A DNA stretch of 64,000 bases, from positions 32,407,063 to 32,471,062 of the forward strand of contig OZ017795.1 in NCBI GenBank assembly GCA_963969395.1. The letters are read 5' to 3'. The translations under genes were made by a program, and so were the position numbers. The notes under the pieces were generated by a model. That model saw only the letters and a list, made by a program, of their open reading frames with translations. It ran no database searches and was not told the DNA's origin. This document shows positions 46,674 through 58,683 of this stretch, piece after piece. Every line of letters starts with the position of its first letter. The first letter of the stretch is position 1. The DNA is from Pseudoscleropodium purum (Eukaryota; Streptophyta; Bryopsida; Hypnales; Brachytheciaceae).

Positions 46674-49600
46674 TTAATTTTGCTTCAAGAGCTTCTTCTT
46701 CTCAGCTCTCTTCAACAAGTACGGAATCGATGGATATCCAATTGCCAGAGTCTGCCAAAGCCAACCTCTGGCATTCTTCCGATCCACCTTTCTGGCTACC
46801 ATCCAAGCATAAACACCCTCCACAAGGTGAACGAATAAGGCCAGGTAGAGAACGATGCGCATAACCTCATGGGAACGAAAAATGAAGAGCCCAAGCCCGC
46901 GCACACACTCTAACGGACCCATGAACGGAGCTGGCACAAACACGCTTGCAAACAAGAGGCCGAAGCCGCTCAATACCAATACCCAGATCAGCAATGGGGG
47001 CCCGTCCAGCTCCTGAGCATGCCGTTCCTTCCAGTACGTAACAGTCCGGTCCAAGGCATCCTTTTGGTCCACGATCGCAGTGTAACCGATTTCCTGCCTG
47101 GCTTTCCATGTCGAGCAGTAATGGGTGACACCAACCTGCAATTGCGTGCATTGGCTACGTCAGAACTCTACCATTCTCTTCACTGAAAATCGGAATTTTA
47201 TTTCCTTTAGGAGAAAACCATGTGGCTGGTAATAATCAGATGGTCATGGGTGCAATTCCATGCATTGGCCAAGTCAAAACTCCACCATTCTTTCCACTGA
47301 CAATCATAAAATTGTTTCCTGGACATACTTTGAAAATCAATGAATTATTCATACAGTTTCCAAATAATCCATGCTCAAGTGCCTTGGAATACTCTTTCAG
47401 TTGCCCGTAAGATCTAATAAAAAATAATTTATGTTACAAATACGCTATAACAAGTAATGTTCATTTTCCTAGGAGCAATACTTGTCGAGATATTTCAACA
47501 AAGAGGGTCTCAAAGAAGTGGTTCACGAGACCGTACCTTCAACACTTCTGCAGGCAGAAGAAATGGTTCGGGAATCCAAGATATTCGAAGCCAGGGGTAC
47601 AGCAGGCCATAAAATGCATATATACACCACGCCAAAGTCATTGCTGACTTCACAGAGATTTCCCGTTCAGGCATTGTGTAGCCAACCCCCTCTAGGATTG
47701 GTCTTAACAACTCAAAAGAATTGACAGGTGCTCCTATCAAACACGCATAGATATTCCATGTTAGCTCATAGTACCGACAGCAAGCGTTAGTGAAGAACCG
47801 GCTATGTGAAAATTAACTTGCAAACATCAGATTCTCACATGCGCACTGCCACTGTGGGTGATTGTAAACCAAATAAGCAGACACTAGGGCTCTATCATTA
47901 TGGACTTTACGTGTCCTAGCCTGACAAATGCATAACTCTATTTAAGCGGCGCACTTACCCTGGGAGTGATATCGACTCTTCCAACATAACATTTGAGACG
48001 AAACCTAAGCAGAATGCCGTAAATTGCATAAATATTAGCAGCAGTATGCCCCATGGTCAATACACCACCATAAAATTATGATCAAATTGATAATGCTCCA
48101 CGAGATCAAATTATGGGTACTCACACTACCTTTAGCCTTCAGCACATTCTTGATTTGTATAGAAAAATTCATCACCGAGGACGGGGATCAAGAACGTACC
48201 ATCTGAGATGAAGTAAGCTTGGCCTGCAGCAGGGGGAAGTCCCGACCTTCCAGGTAAATCATCAATAAGAGCCATGCTCGCCAGCAGATGGGCATGAACC
48301 AGATTCTCGGCATACACCCAGTCAGTCAGAACGTTTGGACCCCCGATGCGGAACTTCAATAACCCCATTCTTGCCATCTCTAGGATCCGAGGCAAGTGAC
48401 GTTCCTCTCCTGGACCATAAATGGCACCTGGCCTAATGGCACAAGTATATAACTTTTTCCCTTTTCTATTCCTGCATATGATTCCGGGAAAATAAGCAGC
48501 ATAAATTCCAACAATGGCGCAAGGATCTACAGAAGTTCGTCGAATACGGAAAAAATCACAACCTTGTGAAGTCAGAAAAATTCAATTACGATGTTAAGTG
48601 AAAAGCATCATATTCAAGCTCAGAGGAAGTATGTGAATCAAAGTAACAGAGATTGTGAATGATTCAGGTCAAGCTTGACACTAATTTCGTAGTAAACTCG
48701 CAAACACCTTGTTGAATCTGTGTGGTCCAAAGAGGGGAGATGTAACAAAGCAACAAACATTTGACTCTACCAGGAGTAATAAGGAGGAACTCACGTAAGA
48801 GGCCGCCCGTTGCTTCGGATCACAAATTGCTCTGCAAGGGCCTTGCTTCGACCGTACGGATCAACGTGCTTCTCAACTGGAAAATAAGGTAGATTTTCTG
48901 TTCCATTGCGAATTTCTTGCCCGCCGTACACAACATTGTAAGTGCTTGTGTACACCAGCCTTCCCACGCCGCTCTTTACACAGCAGTCCAGAACATGGCA
49001 AGTGCCGTCCAAATTCACTTCATCAATATGACGGGATTGAAGCATCTCTTTGCCGGACATTCCAAACGAGGCCATGTGAAAAACACAATCGGCGTTTCTG
49101 ATCACCTTCTCCACATCCTTTTTGCGCCTCACATCGCCTGCTCTCGTTATGGCAAAGAAGCACCTCCACGAATTTAGAAGCAGTTTGTGGTCCTTTGGAA
49201 GCCTCTCGCAGGATGGAGAGAGAGAGAGTGAGAGACAGACAACCATGTACACAACAAAGAGTCCCCTAGAGACAAAAGACGGGATGTCCAGAAAAATCAT
49301 TTACCCTACGGTCGAGAACCAAGGCAAACGAAATCTCTGTAGTTAGGTCAAACATATTCCTCGATACCGGCAAGTCTTCTAGATATCGAAGAACTAGGTT
49401 AGTGTTCCAAATTTGGACTCTAACATCACTTTCAGCTCTGTACATACTAGTGAGCAGCACTTCCGACATGAAAGCATGAGCAAAGCACTAGGCTTGCAGC
49501 CTTGACTACGTGACAGTCTGATTGCAGTTTCCTTGATCTCATCAATGCGATGATAGAGTATTCCGAACTAGCGGCAAAATTGATGTCCGAATCCTCATGG

Positions 49601-50029
49601 TCCAGAAATTGCTACTATCCTTCTAGCTATGGTTTCAGTGGCTACATAGAGTAAGTCATTCAAACAGTAAATTGAGTAATGGATAGAGCACATGAATCCG
49701 CAGTAACAGATGGAAGTGACGCATGTTGAGGGAAGATCCTCCCTGGTAAAAATGGAAAAACACAGGACGAACTCGAAACACACGAAACCCTAAATCGAAA
49801 TTTGAATGACTTCTAAGCTTAGCTACCATTCCGCACCTTTAATGCATTTGACACCGTGCGATGTCAGCATCGCTAAGCGCTCCCTCGAATTGCTAAGATC
49901 GAAGGACCGAACCTCGGCTGCACCTCGCCGTGCGAGCTCCAGGCACAGCAACGATCCGACATGCCCTGCGCCACCCGTGACCACAAATGTACGGCCCTCG
50001 ATGCCTTCATTCTCTGACAATTGAACCAT
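46674..50029 (-). CDS. SDR42E-like membrane 3-beta-HSD-family NAD(P)-dependent dehydrogenase (complete, 5 exons)
   Basis: Exons 49837-50029, 48795-49137, 48200-48471, 47537-47733 and 46674-47135 join in frame (phases 1, 2, 1, 0) into 488 residues. The start is MVQLSENEG at 50029; the open frame reaches further upstream but without an ATG in the right context. Seen: Rossmann motif TGGAGHVG at 18-25; CVFHMASFGMSGKEM; VYTSTYNVV; catalytic YGRSK at 159-163; IRPGAIYGPGE; DWVYAENLVHAHLLA. The last exon adds a hydrophobic C-terminal domain with about three to four membrane spans (PLLIWVLVLSGFGLLF, VLYLALFVHLVEGVYAW and following) and a Lys-rich end, KRAEKKKLLKQN, a possible ER-retrieval tail. It matches the Arabidopsis At2g33630 type in layout and length. 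Steroid or sterol substrates are typical of the family, but its substrate is not known. Confidence 0.93.
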
Positions 50030-50129
50030 CCTTTCCAATCTCTCCCCCGCAACAACAATCCAGAGGGAATCAGAGCTCACAACAATCACCGCCAAGTGAT
50101 CAGATCAATCCCCTGTTTGACACGCCTGA

Positions 50130-50670
50130 ACAAAAGAGAACAGCGATGCCGCGGGCTTGCCAATGCATTTGCAACAACTAATCCTCAATCACAACTAATC
50201 CTTCTAAAGCGCCTTCAATTACATCAGCACCAGGTTAGACATGATTCGCATCTTCCGCACTTATGAAGGCTTCCAACGCCAGACCCTAAACCCTAAAACC
50301 CTGGAATCGCCCGATCAGTGAATCATGTTCAAACAAAAATGCATTTTCGCAGAACTTGAATATGTCAATTCCCATTACAATTTCGCCCACAATGGGCTTG
50401 CACCCATTTAGCCCACAATTGGTTCACTTGCTTTCCTATGAACAGAAACGTTCAAACGTCAGCATTGTCTTCCCAGACAATGCCATGACCTACCAAGACT
50501 CATTCATCCAAGACTCATTCATCCACCTATTCTACCATAGAAGGCAACATTGTCTGTGAAGGGTTGATTTGACACTCGAGTGTAAAATTGAATTTCCACA
50601 TCAGATTCTCAGGGGGTCATGTCACCTCAAACCATTCACAAGATGACATATGGCACTTTATTTACAAAAA
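50130..50670. other. Promoter side of the SDR gene and flank
   Basis: The DNA just above 50029 is the likely 5' UTR and promoter of the minus-strand SDR gene (CCCTAAACCCTAAAACCCT-type sequence near 50283). Nothing else is supported. Confidence 0.4.
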
Positions 50671-50675
50671 TGACT

Positions 50676-51019
50676 TTAACCCCTAATGATTTTGTATATG
50701 TTTTCACTAAAACAGCTTCCAAATTGCCATTTTTAGTACATGTACCAAATTTTAGAAAAAAAAACATTCTAGAAAAAAAAAAGTTATAGAATCTTTTTTG
50801 TTGCTCAGGCTACCCATTAAGTAGTGAAAAGTACATATCGTATAATAACTTTTTTAACCATGTAGTCTAAAGTTATTAAAATTGTTGGGCCTTAAAGCTA
50901 TTCCTTGGGCACATGTTGTGTTAAAATTTCAAAGAAAAAAATAAAAAGTCCACTCGTAGTGAGCTGCCCAAATTTTCTATATTGCCAAAAAAATGTAGTT
51001 TGGATGTTTTAGGGGTTAA
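50676..51019 (+). mobile_element. TTAA-flanked MITE (copy 2)
   Basis: Left end TTAACCCCTAATG, right end GTTTTAGGGGTTAA, 344 bp. The interior aligns in order with copy 1: TAATAACTTTTTTAACCATGTAGT, AAAATTGTTGGGCCTTAAAG, ACATGTTGTGTTAAAATTTC and ATTGCCAAAAAAATGTAGTTTGG. It lacks the microsatellite seen in copy 1. Confidence 0.85.
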
Positions 51020-51024
51020 TTTAT

Positions 51025-52425
51025 GCCAAATTTGACATTCATGTAGAATATGTGCTTTAAGTAAAGTCCTATGGTTTTCACCATAGTCTTATATCATAGT
51101 TATATACTCCATTACATACAAATACAAATGGAATGAAACAATGAAAAGTTTAACTCCTAAAAGACCAAGTGTTCATTCAACAAACATTTAAAAACTTAGA
51201 TAGGGTCCTACTTCAAAGTCAATTTTAGAAAATTGTTCACAAAATTTTGACACAAAGTGAGAAAAAATCCCCCTTTAATGAAAATATAATTTTTTTTTTT
51301 CCTAATTGGGTGCCCAAATAAAAAATTATGCTATCCAAAAGAATTCAATTAGCTCAAGAAATTTGGACATATTCACAGCATCTTTTGCAAAAAACCTCAT
51401 CAACTTTGGCCTACCAAGTCAAGCACATTTATAGGATTTCAAATGGTATTTTGGATATGGAACTATTAGTGGCAATAAAAAATAAAGTTTATATTCATAA
51501 GTATATGATGTTAGGTTCACTCATGAAATGTTTCAAAAGCAATTGGGATGTTTAGCTTACAATAAATCACCTTGCAATGCAAGGATGGTAAGTGAATTGG
51601 CACTATACTAGTTCTTTTTTTTATTATTTCTTGTGCAGTGAGGAAATTTTTTATTTGAAATCTAAATGGTGAAAAGTTAGATGCAAACATTTGAAACATA
51701 TGAGAAATTTTTTTAAGACTAACTTTGACTTCATAGATTGCAAGAGAATAAGGCTTGAAGTTTGAAGAAAATATTTTTTCTTGAAACTGCCCCAACACAA
51801 TTCATAAAGTTTGACTCCTTTTAGAATGTGATTTGAGAACTAATTTTTTCTTGACAATTGTGTTCCATATTTTATTAGTTACATACGCAATGGATTGACA
51901 TTGGAGATTTGTCAAGGGAACATCAAAACTTATACTAAAGACAAGGGGTTATTTTGGTCATCACCATGTTCTCTAGCTTGATATCATATAAACTTTATTT
52001 TCTATTACCAATAACAATCCTATATCCAAAACACCATTTATTTTTCTAAATGCACTTTGCTTGATGGGCCAAATTTATAATACTAGTAATAGATTTTATC
52101 CTAGATTTTTAATAAGTCAATTATATATATAATAGACTATAACAGCTTCTTGACATTAAAATGGGTCTATCTTTGTATTTTAGTGTTATTATGATAAAAA
52201 ATAATCAAGACATGTGTTTTAGTCTAGGTATGAAATCTTGCAGTTTTTGAAAGATAGTGGAATGGTAGGCATGGAGGTTTTGCTACAAAATAATAAAACA
52301 TCTTGTTCACATTACTTCAAAGAAACATACTATTTTTCAAAGTAATCAATCTCCAACCTCACAATTTGAACTTGTTTTATCAACAATTTCTAATTCTCCC
52401 AACACAAACATGCATCATATTTGTA
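51025..52425. other. AT-rich intergenic DNA
   Basis: AACTCCTAAAAGACCAAG at about 51152 resembles a further terminus of the TTAACCCCTAAA family without a clear partner. No gene is supported. Confidence 0.4.
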
Positions 52426-52429
52426 TGAA

Positions 52430-52880
52430 GACAATGCACTGAAAAAAGGCATACCACCCTAGTTTGCATTAGTTGCCCCCCCCCCCCCCCCCCTCTCTCA
52501 AAAAGTTTATACACCATTGAGTTTTTTTTAAATGCTTACCCTCAAAATTGCCGTTGATTTCTCAAAAAATCACAAGTTGTTGATCTTCTGAGATTTAATC
52601 TAAGTTGTTCAAATATGAAATACTAGATATAGATATAGTATCACATACAAATATGTACTGAAGACTAAATATGGGTATTGGATACGGATACAATATCACA
52701 TAAAAATATGTACTAAATACAAATACCAAATATGAATATAATAGTGGATATGGGATGAATTGTCCCATATTGACTATCAAACAAGTTGATTTCTTAAAAT
52801 TACAAGAGGAGGGAGGGGCATTAGAAATAAAAATTTCAAAATCCTAAATTTCAAAATCTTAGTGTATTGTGACACAATGC
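52430..52880 (-). repeat. ~640-bp repeat with poly-C tract (reverse, shortened copy 2)
   Basis: Reverse complement of the element at 25090-25735: CAATGCACTGAAAAAAGGCATACCACCC, TTTGCATTAGTTG, a run of 18 C (52476-52493), TCAAAAAATCACAAG, a shorter ATACTAGATATAG/AAATATGTACT minisatellite, CCCATATTGACTATCAAACAAGTT and AAAATCCTAAATTTCAAAAT. Confidence 0.75.
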
Positions 52881-52899
52881 ACTAAAAAGTTGTAGTAAC

Positions 52900-54420
52900 T
52901 GCGAGACTACATTTGCATGAAGACTATGCCAATGAGACCAATTTATACATTTTCAAATGAAAAATGCAATAGATCTAATATATACTAGTTTGAAAGGTTC
53001 AAATGGAGCAATTGACATTGGCACTAGCATTAAAGACCAATGTAGAAAAGATGAGACTATGAAAGATGGTGGAGTATTAGTTCCAAATGGAGTTGTGGTA
53101 ATTAGCCTTCAATTGTTGAGTTCTAGGGGTGGATTTATTTGTCCACTAAAAGTCCTAAATTTGTAGTGAAATCTCTAAATAATCAAGAAAATCAAGAAAA
53201 TAAGGAAAAACATTTTCAAATTGAAACAAAAACATGCAAATTCAAGTGCTTGTTTTGTACCCTTTGGCCTATTTTGTTTATTTTATCTTTTGAAAGAATC
53301 ATTGTATAAGATGATTTGATTTGGGTTGTTTGATATGTATCTATGAACATTGCTCCTATGAATTTTTAGCATCCTTTGATTATAAATAATGCCATGGTTA
53401 ATTAAAACTTTAAGAATCTACAAAAGTAATTTTAATTTTTGATTGGTTCTAATAAAATATTGTTTACAAAAGTAAGCAAAGGCATATCAAAATGACCAAT
53501 GTATGAAATAGTGCATGTAGAGAAAACATCATCATTAACATCAATTCTAACCAAGTAAGAGAAAAAGGCAACCATTAGTGAATCTTACGGCTCGTAAGAC
53601 TAAATGTGGGACCTAATATGAGCATGCTTTGTAGTCATGCCAATCTAATTAGCTTTATGGGACATATTTCTCCTTGGGCTTCTCATGGGTTTTATGGAAC
53701 TTTGAAACATGAACAAATATGATTACTTTCACATTAATCAAAATTGTCTCCACATTAAGAAGGATCTCTTAGTCCTAAGACTATCAGTATGAGAATGTGG
53801 AGTATTAGAAGGAAGGATAACTCCAGTTTGAAAAATTAAAGTGAATGAAGTGTTTGTTAGAAATGAGCAATGAATAAAGTGAATAAAGCGTTTGTTAGAA
53901 ATGAGTAGTAAATAAAGTGGTTGTTGGGAATCCCAAAACTAGTTTTTGGAATTTAGTGCAATATACTACCTTCAAGACAAACAAGCATCAACTTTGGCTA
54001 CCTTGAGAGTGAGTAGTATCAAAGAAAAAAAATAGAAAAGAAAGGATTTTGCAAGTTGTGAAGGATTATTGGGAGTACTATAACACAAAATTGTCTAAAT
54101 AGATGCTATTCAAATGTGGAGGAAGTTGCAAATAGGCTATCAAATTCTATTGTTTGTTGTAGTTTTGGCTAAAATGTCTCCATTAAAGACCCTTTTTTTT
54201 ACAATGTACTAGTAGCACAAGGATTTTTTTGGTAGAAACTCAGCTCATTTTAGCCAATTTAGGAATTATTAAGAGCCTCAATGTCTGATTCGGTGCATTT
54301 GAAGGCACCATTAGGAAGCAAAATGTGCTGCTGCAGGAGTGTTACCGATTATGGGTCAGGAGGGGTTGATTTTGACGTTCTGCTCCCATGCAGAATGCGC
54401 CTCCAAAGGCGCGTTCTCTA
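52900..54420. other. AT-rich intergenic DNA
   Basis: No gene or repeat recognised. Short direct duplications such as GAATGAAGTGTTTGTTAGAAATGAG and GAATAAAGCGTTTGTTAGAAATGAG lie near 53840-53910. Confidence 0.4.
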
Positions 54421-54435
54421 GTACGTTGATGAGCA

Positions 54436-54714
54436 GTGAATGATTGTCGGTTGGGAATGGCTCAGTGGACTGTCACATTTCGTGGTGATTGCATCGTGAT
54501 CAAGGCTAGCGGCGGCTTCGAAACGGCTTCGAGAAACTGGACATGTCAATTAGCTAGGCCCAGCAATCTGAGACTTACGATTTCCTCAAGTGAAAAAATT
54601 CACATGTGTGCAAACCCAAATAGATTTAATATCTCAAGCAAAACAGTAATGCTTTTCTTCCGGAAGCACTTTCAAAGAGACTTGACAATTAAGCACAGCG
54701 GTCTCAAGTGGTAA
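54436..54714 (+). other. Unassigned open frame
   Basis: An open frame of 92 codons with an internal MAQWTVTFRGDCIVIKASGG start possibility (ATG near 54457). Base composition is nearer to coding than the surroundings. No domain is recognised and no splice partner is evident. It may be a short gene, an exon or chance. Confidence 0.2.
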
Positions 54715-55348
54715 ATTCTCACGTAAGCAGCCACACTACAATGACACTTCTCGTACCGATACTACCATAGATTGTATGCGTCTCGGATCTAAACCGAATA
54801 ATATTGGGGAGTCAGAATTTCTGGGTTTATGCTCACCCAATGCTGATGGCATTGCTTGGAATTCGCTTTAACTTACATCCTTGCCATCCGTGAAAAAAAC
54901 ATCAAAACTTTGAACACCAACAAGTCTAATATGCCCTGGTCATTGATCTCAAGAAACAAAGTCCTAGTAGTAGAGAGCTATGAGTTGTATATATTTTTAC
55001 ATACTTTTACAGAATGCAAAATTTGCAAGGTTAGCACTAGCCGTGAAAAGGAGTGAGAATTTTGCAGTGTTGCGATTTCAGGCTGTACTTGATCATCACC
55101 ATCAAGTCCTTGCAGGGAACAGCTGCGATTTGCTTACTGCCTCTACGTGTGATATATGTACAAAATTAAGCAGGAGATATCGGTGCAAAAACTGACCCCT
55201 TCCAAGTACCGTTATCATGAATTGGAACTACTGATAATGCTACGAGCAGGGTGTCCCAAGGAATTTCAGTTGAGTGCAATTTGAATCTTCAAACCTCCAG
55301 TTGCCATACAATCTGAATACTATGACTTGTACCGAAGTTCTTGGAGGC

Positions 55349-56065
55349 TTATGATAGGTTACGACGGGAATGGGCTAATATCATGCTGTGTACAACTTTG
55401 GGATTGCGCGACATCTCCTGCAGAAAACTTGCAGATTGGACAACTTTGTCGTAGTTTTCCAGGATGTAATTAGAACAGGTCTGATAGCAACTCTGTATAT
55501 AAGCTCCATCAGATTTGGACTCCCCTATTTCCTTGGAATAGTTGAGGTAGTACCAGCAGTTTTCAGGCTTCAAGTGTTCCAGCAATGCCTTGGAATAGTT
55601 GAGGTAGTCCCAGCAGTTTTCAGGCTTCAAGTGTTCCAGCAATGCCGACCGTAACACACAACCCAGACGCCTCCCCACCTGGTACTTATGAGTTGCTTCA
55701 ATAATCTCAAAAAAATACTTACCGATGGCGTCATTGAAGTGCATTCTCTGTGGCCTTGTGTCTTCTTCATTTGTTGTATAAAGCAGAAGCAAAAACAGTT
55801 GCAAAGCATCAATGGACATATCAACGATGTCCACACTGGATGTGAGCTTCTCCTTCATATTGTTGTGGAACATTGCGTAGAAGACGGGTGAGACGCTAGC
55901 CAACACACTCCTGTGGGCTTTTACAGAGCCCCGCTTTGCTATGAGTGTAATATCCGCAAGGAGGCCTTCCTCCAGCATCTTCAAGAGGACGGGATCAGAA
56001 CAACTCTCGCGCAACTTGACGCCCGTTGGCAGGAACTTTGAACCGTCAACATTAACCGATGCCAT
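55349..56065 (-). CDS. BTB/POZ domain protein with internal 57-bp duplication
   Basis: The last coding exon is open from ATG 56065 to 55349 (238 residues). A BTB domain is seen: LLADITLIAKRGSVKAHRSV, LASVSPVFYAMFHNNMKEK, then VDIVDMSIDALQLFLLLLY; it continues as HKYQVGRRLGCVLRSALLEH. BTB proteins of this plant type act as CUL3 E3-ligase adaptors in other plants. A 19-residue unit, ALLEHLKPENCWDYLNYSK, is repeated at once with one change (D to Y). An upstream exon, 56305-56568 (88 codons, with GT donor and AG acceptor), may belong to the gene. It is phase 0, whereas an acceptor just before the ATG would need phase 1. An acceptor before FLPTGVKL (56034) would fit instead. A GTAAGT inside the exon near 55722 may be a cryptic donor. 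The exact 5' structure is uncertain. Confidence 0.75.
   Translation of the reverse strand: MASVNVDGSKFLPTGVKLRESCSDPVLLKMLEEGLLADITLIAKRGSVKAHRSVLASVSPVFYAMFHNNMKEKLTSSVDIVDMSIDALQLFLLLLYTTNEEDTRPQRMHFNDAIGKYFFEIIEATHKYQVGRRLGCVLRSALLEHLKPENCWDYLNYSKALLEHLKPENCWYYLNYSKEIGESKSDGAYIQSCYQTCSNYILENYDKVVQSASFLQEMSRNPKVVHSMILAHSRRNLS
55531..55644 (-). repeat. 57-bp in-frame tandem duplication in the BTB gene
   Basis: Copies at 55531-55587 and 55588-55644 are identical but for one base (TAGTACCAGC against TAGTCCCAGC). The near identity means a recent event or an assembly artefact. Confidence 0.9.
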
Positions 56066-56304
56066 AGCTCACAAGTTTTGTTGGGCATACAACGAACCTG
56101 ACTCACAGACTAGTTCTCACTACATTCTACACTTGATCTCCTGCAACAAGTGTCCCAGCAAGGAGTCAGCATTGGGATTCAATTCAAAGAACGTGAGTTG
56201 TGAGCAATTTTTTCTGCGCATCACTTGCATACAAAAACACTTCGAAGGAAATTAAGGTGCACTGACACAGAAGAATCTACTAGCGGCCATGCACAATCAC
56301 TTAC

Positions 56305-56770
56305 CAAATCAAGAGTGCCTCGGAATTCCTCTTCAAGGTTCAGCTCGGCCAAGATGATATCTGCACACTTGCCATTCGAAATACTTGCACTTCCAGAGTG
56401 CTTCCGCGATAGAAATACCTGCACAATCAACTCACGTCGCATTAGAAAATGTGATGGTGATCTCAAAACTTGCAATGATTCTCCTTCAGTAATTTGCAAC
56501 TTTTTCACAATACTTCTGTCGTCAATTCTTCTAAAGTATTCTTCACCAATCACAAAAAAAGCCGTCACCTAATTGTGAGAAACCATGACAAGAGTCGTTC
56601 TGTACTTGACACCATTCCTAGGCGTGTGGCATTTCAATGTTCCAATAGATTGAATGAAAACAATTACCTTGAAACTCGGAAGGAAACTTGTACTCAGAGA
56701 GCGAGAGAGACGAGCCCTGAACCCTAATCTCTCAACGGCCCAGATATTCTCTCAACGCGGCGCTGATCGA
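56305..56770 (-). promoter_or_regulatory. Upstream exon candidate, leader and promoter of the BTB gene
   Basis: A likely 5' UTR exon ends at about 56668 (GAGTTTCAAG|GTAATT). The CCCTAATCTCTCAACG-type sequence near 56720-56760 marks the promoter side. The exon 56305-56568 begins after CACAATTAG and ends GATTTG|GTAAGT. Its open frame includes RRIDDRSIVKKLQITEGESL and AELNLEEEFRGTLDL. Confidence 0.45.
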
Positions 56771-56879
56771 CGGTGATGGATTTTTGTAACATTGACGATC
56801 TGAGGGGGATCAGTTTTTTTTATGAGCTGATCAAAGATGGGGAATTATTTTAACCCTGAAATGATGCGGTGGACATTTT

Positions 56880-57080
56880 TTCGGCCGATGAATGACAAAG
56901 AATCTCTTCATGCAAGACAAAAGTGCACCTATCATCATCCAAATTTTGTAGGAAAAGGGAAGGTCTTCTACAATAGCTTGACTTCCCATGAATGCTTTTT
57001 CATTTTTTAAGTCCAAAATGCATATGGTACTAAATAGATAAATTCCACAATGACGAGTTTGTCGTTCAAAGGTTGAGATT
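56880..57080 (+). repeat. Dispersed repeat R1 (copy 6)
   Basis: GATGAATGACAAAGAATCTC, CATGCAAGACAAAAGTGCACC, GGGAAGGTCTTCTACAATAG, CCATGAATGCTTTTTCATT and GTCCAAAATGCATATGGTAC appear in family order. Confidence 0.7.
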
Positions 57081-57187
57081 GGGCGTGTTTGCCAATTGAG
57101 GTGGGGGAGATAGTTTGGAGATAGTAATATTGGCGGAAATCCATGACATGAGCACTTTCAAAGGCTTATGCCATGAAACCTCCCAAC

Positions 57188-57727
57188 CCTAAGGTAGCTG
57201 ACCCATTTCCAACTACTTAATGATGTAAGGACACTACAAACGAAAGTGGTATTTTGGATTACTTTACTATTAACTGCAGAAAAAAGGAATGCACCCATTG
57301 GTCCAATAATCAAATAATTTTGGTGACTACCTTGGTCATGGAGGCCACATCCTCACAGGGTTAAGCAATTACATGTATTTAGAGTGCAATTTTTTTTTGA
57401 ATGGGGAAATCTTCCCATATACAAAAATAGAGTTAGGGAAGGATTACATGATTTTTCAGAATTTTATTTCTCAAAATGTAATTACTATGAATTTTTTAGT
57501 TGAAGATTTTGTTCGCCCTATGCAAGTCTTCCTATTTCCAACAATGGTCTAGTTGCAGAATTGACCAAAGGTAGGTTGCAATATTGAGAATCTTGCAACC
57601 AAACAGAATGCCCGACAACTTGTATCAAGATCTGTACCATAATTTATCACATACTTATCTCTACTTGATCAGAAAGAGAACAACCTATACAACCAAAATG
57701 GAGGATTAGAAATGGGTTGGCTACTAT
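57188..57727 (+). mobile_element. MITE of the GTAGCTGACCCATTTCC family (copy 1, with inner insertion)
   Basis: Left end AAGGTAGCTGACCCATTTCC, right end GAAATGGGTTGGCTACTATAG, inverted repeats of about 20 bp with mismatches. The interior aligns with the copy at 58684-59059: TTAAGCAATTAC, GGGGAAATCTTCCCAT, TACAAAAATAGAGTTAGGGAAGGA and TCTTCCTATTTCCAAC. About 150 bp of extra DNA (57215-57365) is a copy of the AAGAATGCACCCATTGGTCC to ACCTTGGTCATGG repeat. Confidence 0.7.
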
Positions 57728-58683
57728 AGTTTTAAACACAATTTAGGCACAATAAACTGCACCACCATATAATCAACGTCAAGATTGATCACAGGATCCT
57801 TTTTCCAAGCATTGCAAGCATTCCACAGCCTTTTTCACAAAAACCATCAGTCTCAACTAGTTTCACCATGTTGGCTGTGTACTCGTTCAAGGTTATGCCT
57901 CATTTCATCTCAAGTACTTCTGCATTTTGTATAGGGCAATGCCCAACGTAAACTATTGCAAGAAATCAACAAATTTGGATGAAGAGTCAGGATGAAAATT
58001 TGACGTTGGATGTAAAATCTGTAATGCCCAATTACGGGGACAACACTGCATAATTGGACATTATGGTGTAGAACCCACCCAATAAATACACTGGACATTT
58101 CCTGCAAGTGGTTTATGGACTTTGTTTGTTTTTTGTTTTTTTGAAACCAAAGGAAATTCATTGCAAAACCAACAAGATCAAGCCCCGAGGCTGGACACCA
58201 AGGGACAACATTTTGAACTAATTTTGACGTCTCCACCTGCAGTGGTAAGCTTAAGGTATGTTTGCACTAGATGTTAGGGATGATGTTTGCAATGTGAATT
58301 TGGTCCACCAGTAGGTCTAAATTTGTTCCTAAATTTTCAGTACCAACACTCTTGAACACCAAGTGCAAACATACCTTTACTTGTTGAGTGTTTCATACAA
58401 CTCAATGAAATGCTTCCAAATGACAGACCGAAACAGGATCATTTCCAGTGCACATCGATGGAGTTTAGTAAGTGCGTTTTAGGTCATATCAGGGACTGAT
58501 GGTTAGTCGGGAGGTCAGATTTATTCAAAGGGAGTAAATCTCAATGATAAATAGAATCTGTCACCATTAATGTATCCATTTACTGTAATATATCAACAAA
58601 CAAATTTGCAATCAAAGTACCCACCAAATCTAATATAGCTATTCATGAAAAAACTACCAACTCACCAATACATCATCTAGTTC

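Noticed and set aside
25090..52880. CACTA-type ends for the poly-G element
   Set aside because: CACTAAAAAG and CACTGAAAAAAGG occur at both edges of the reverse copy but as direct, not inverted, repeats.
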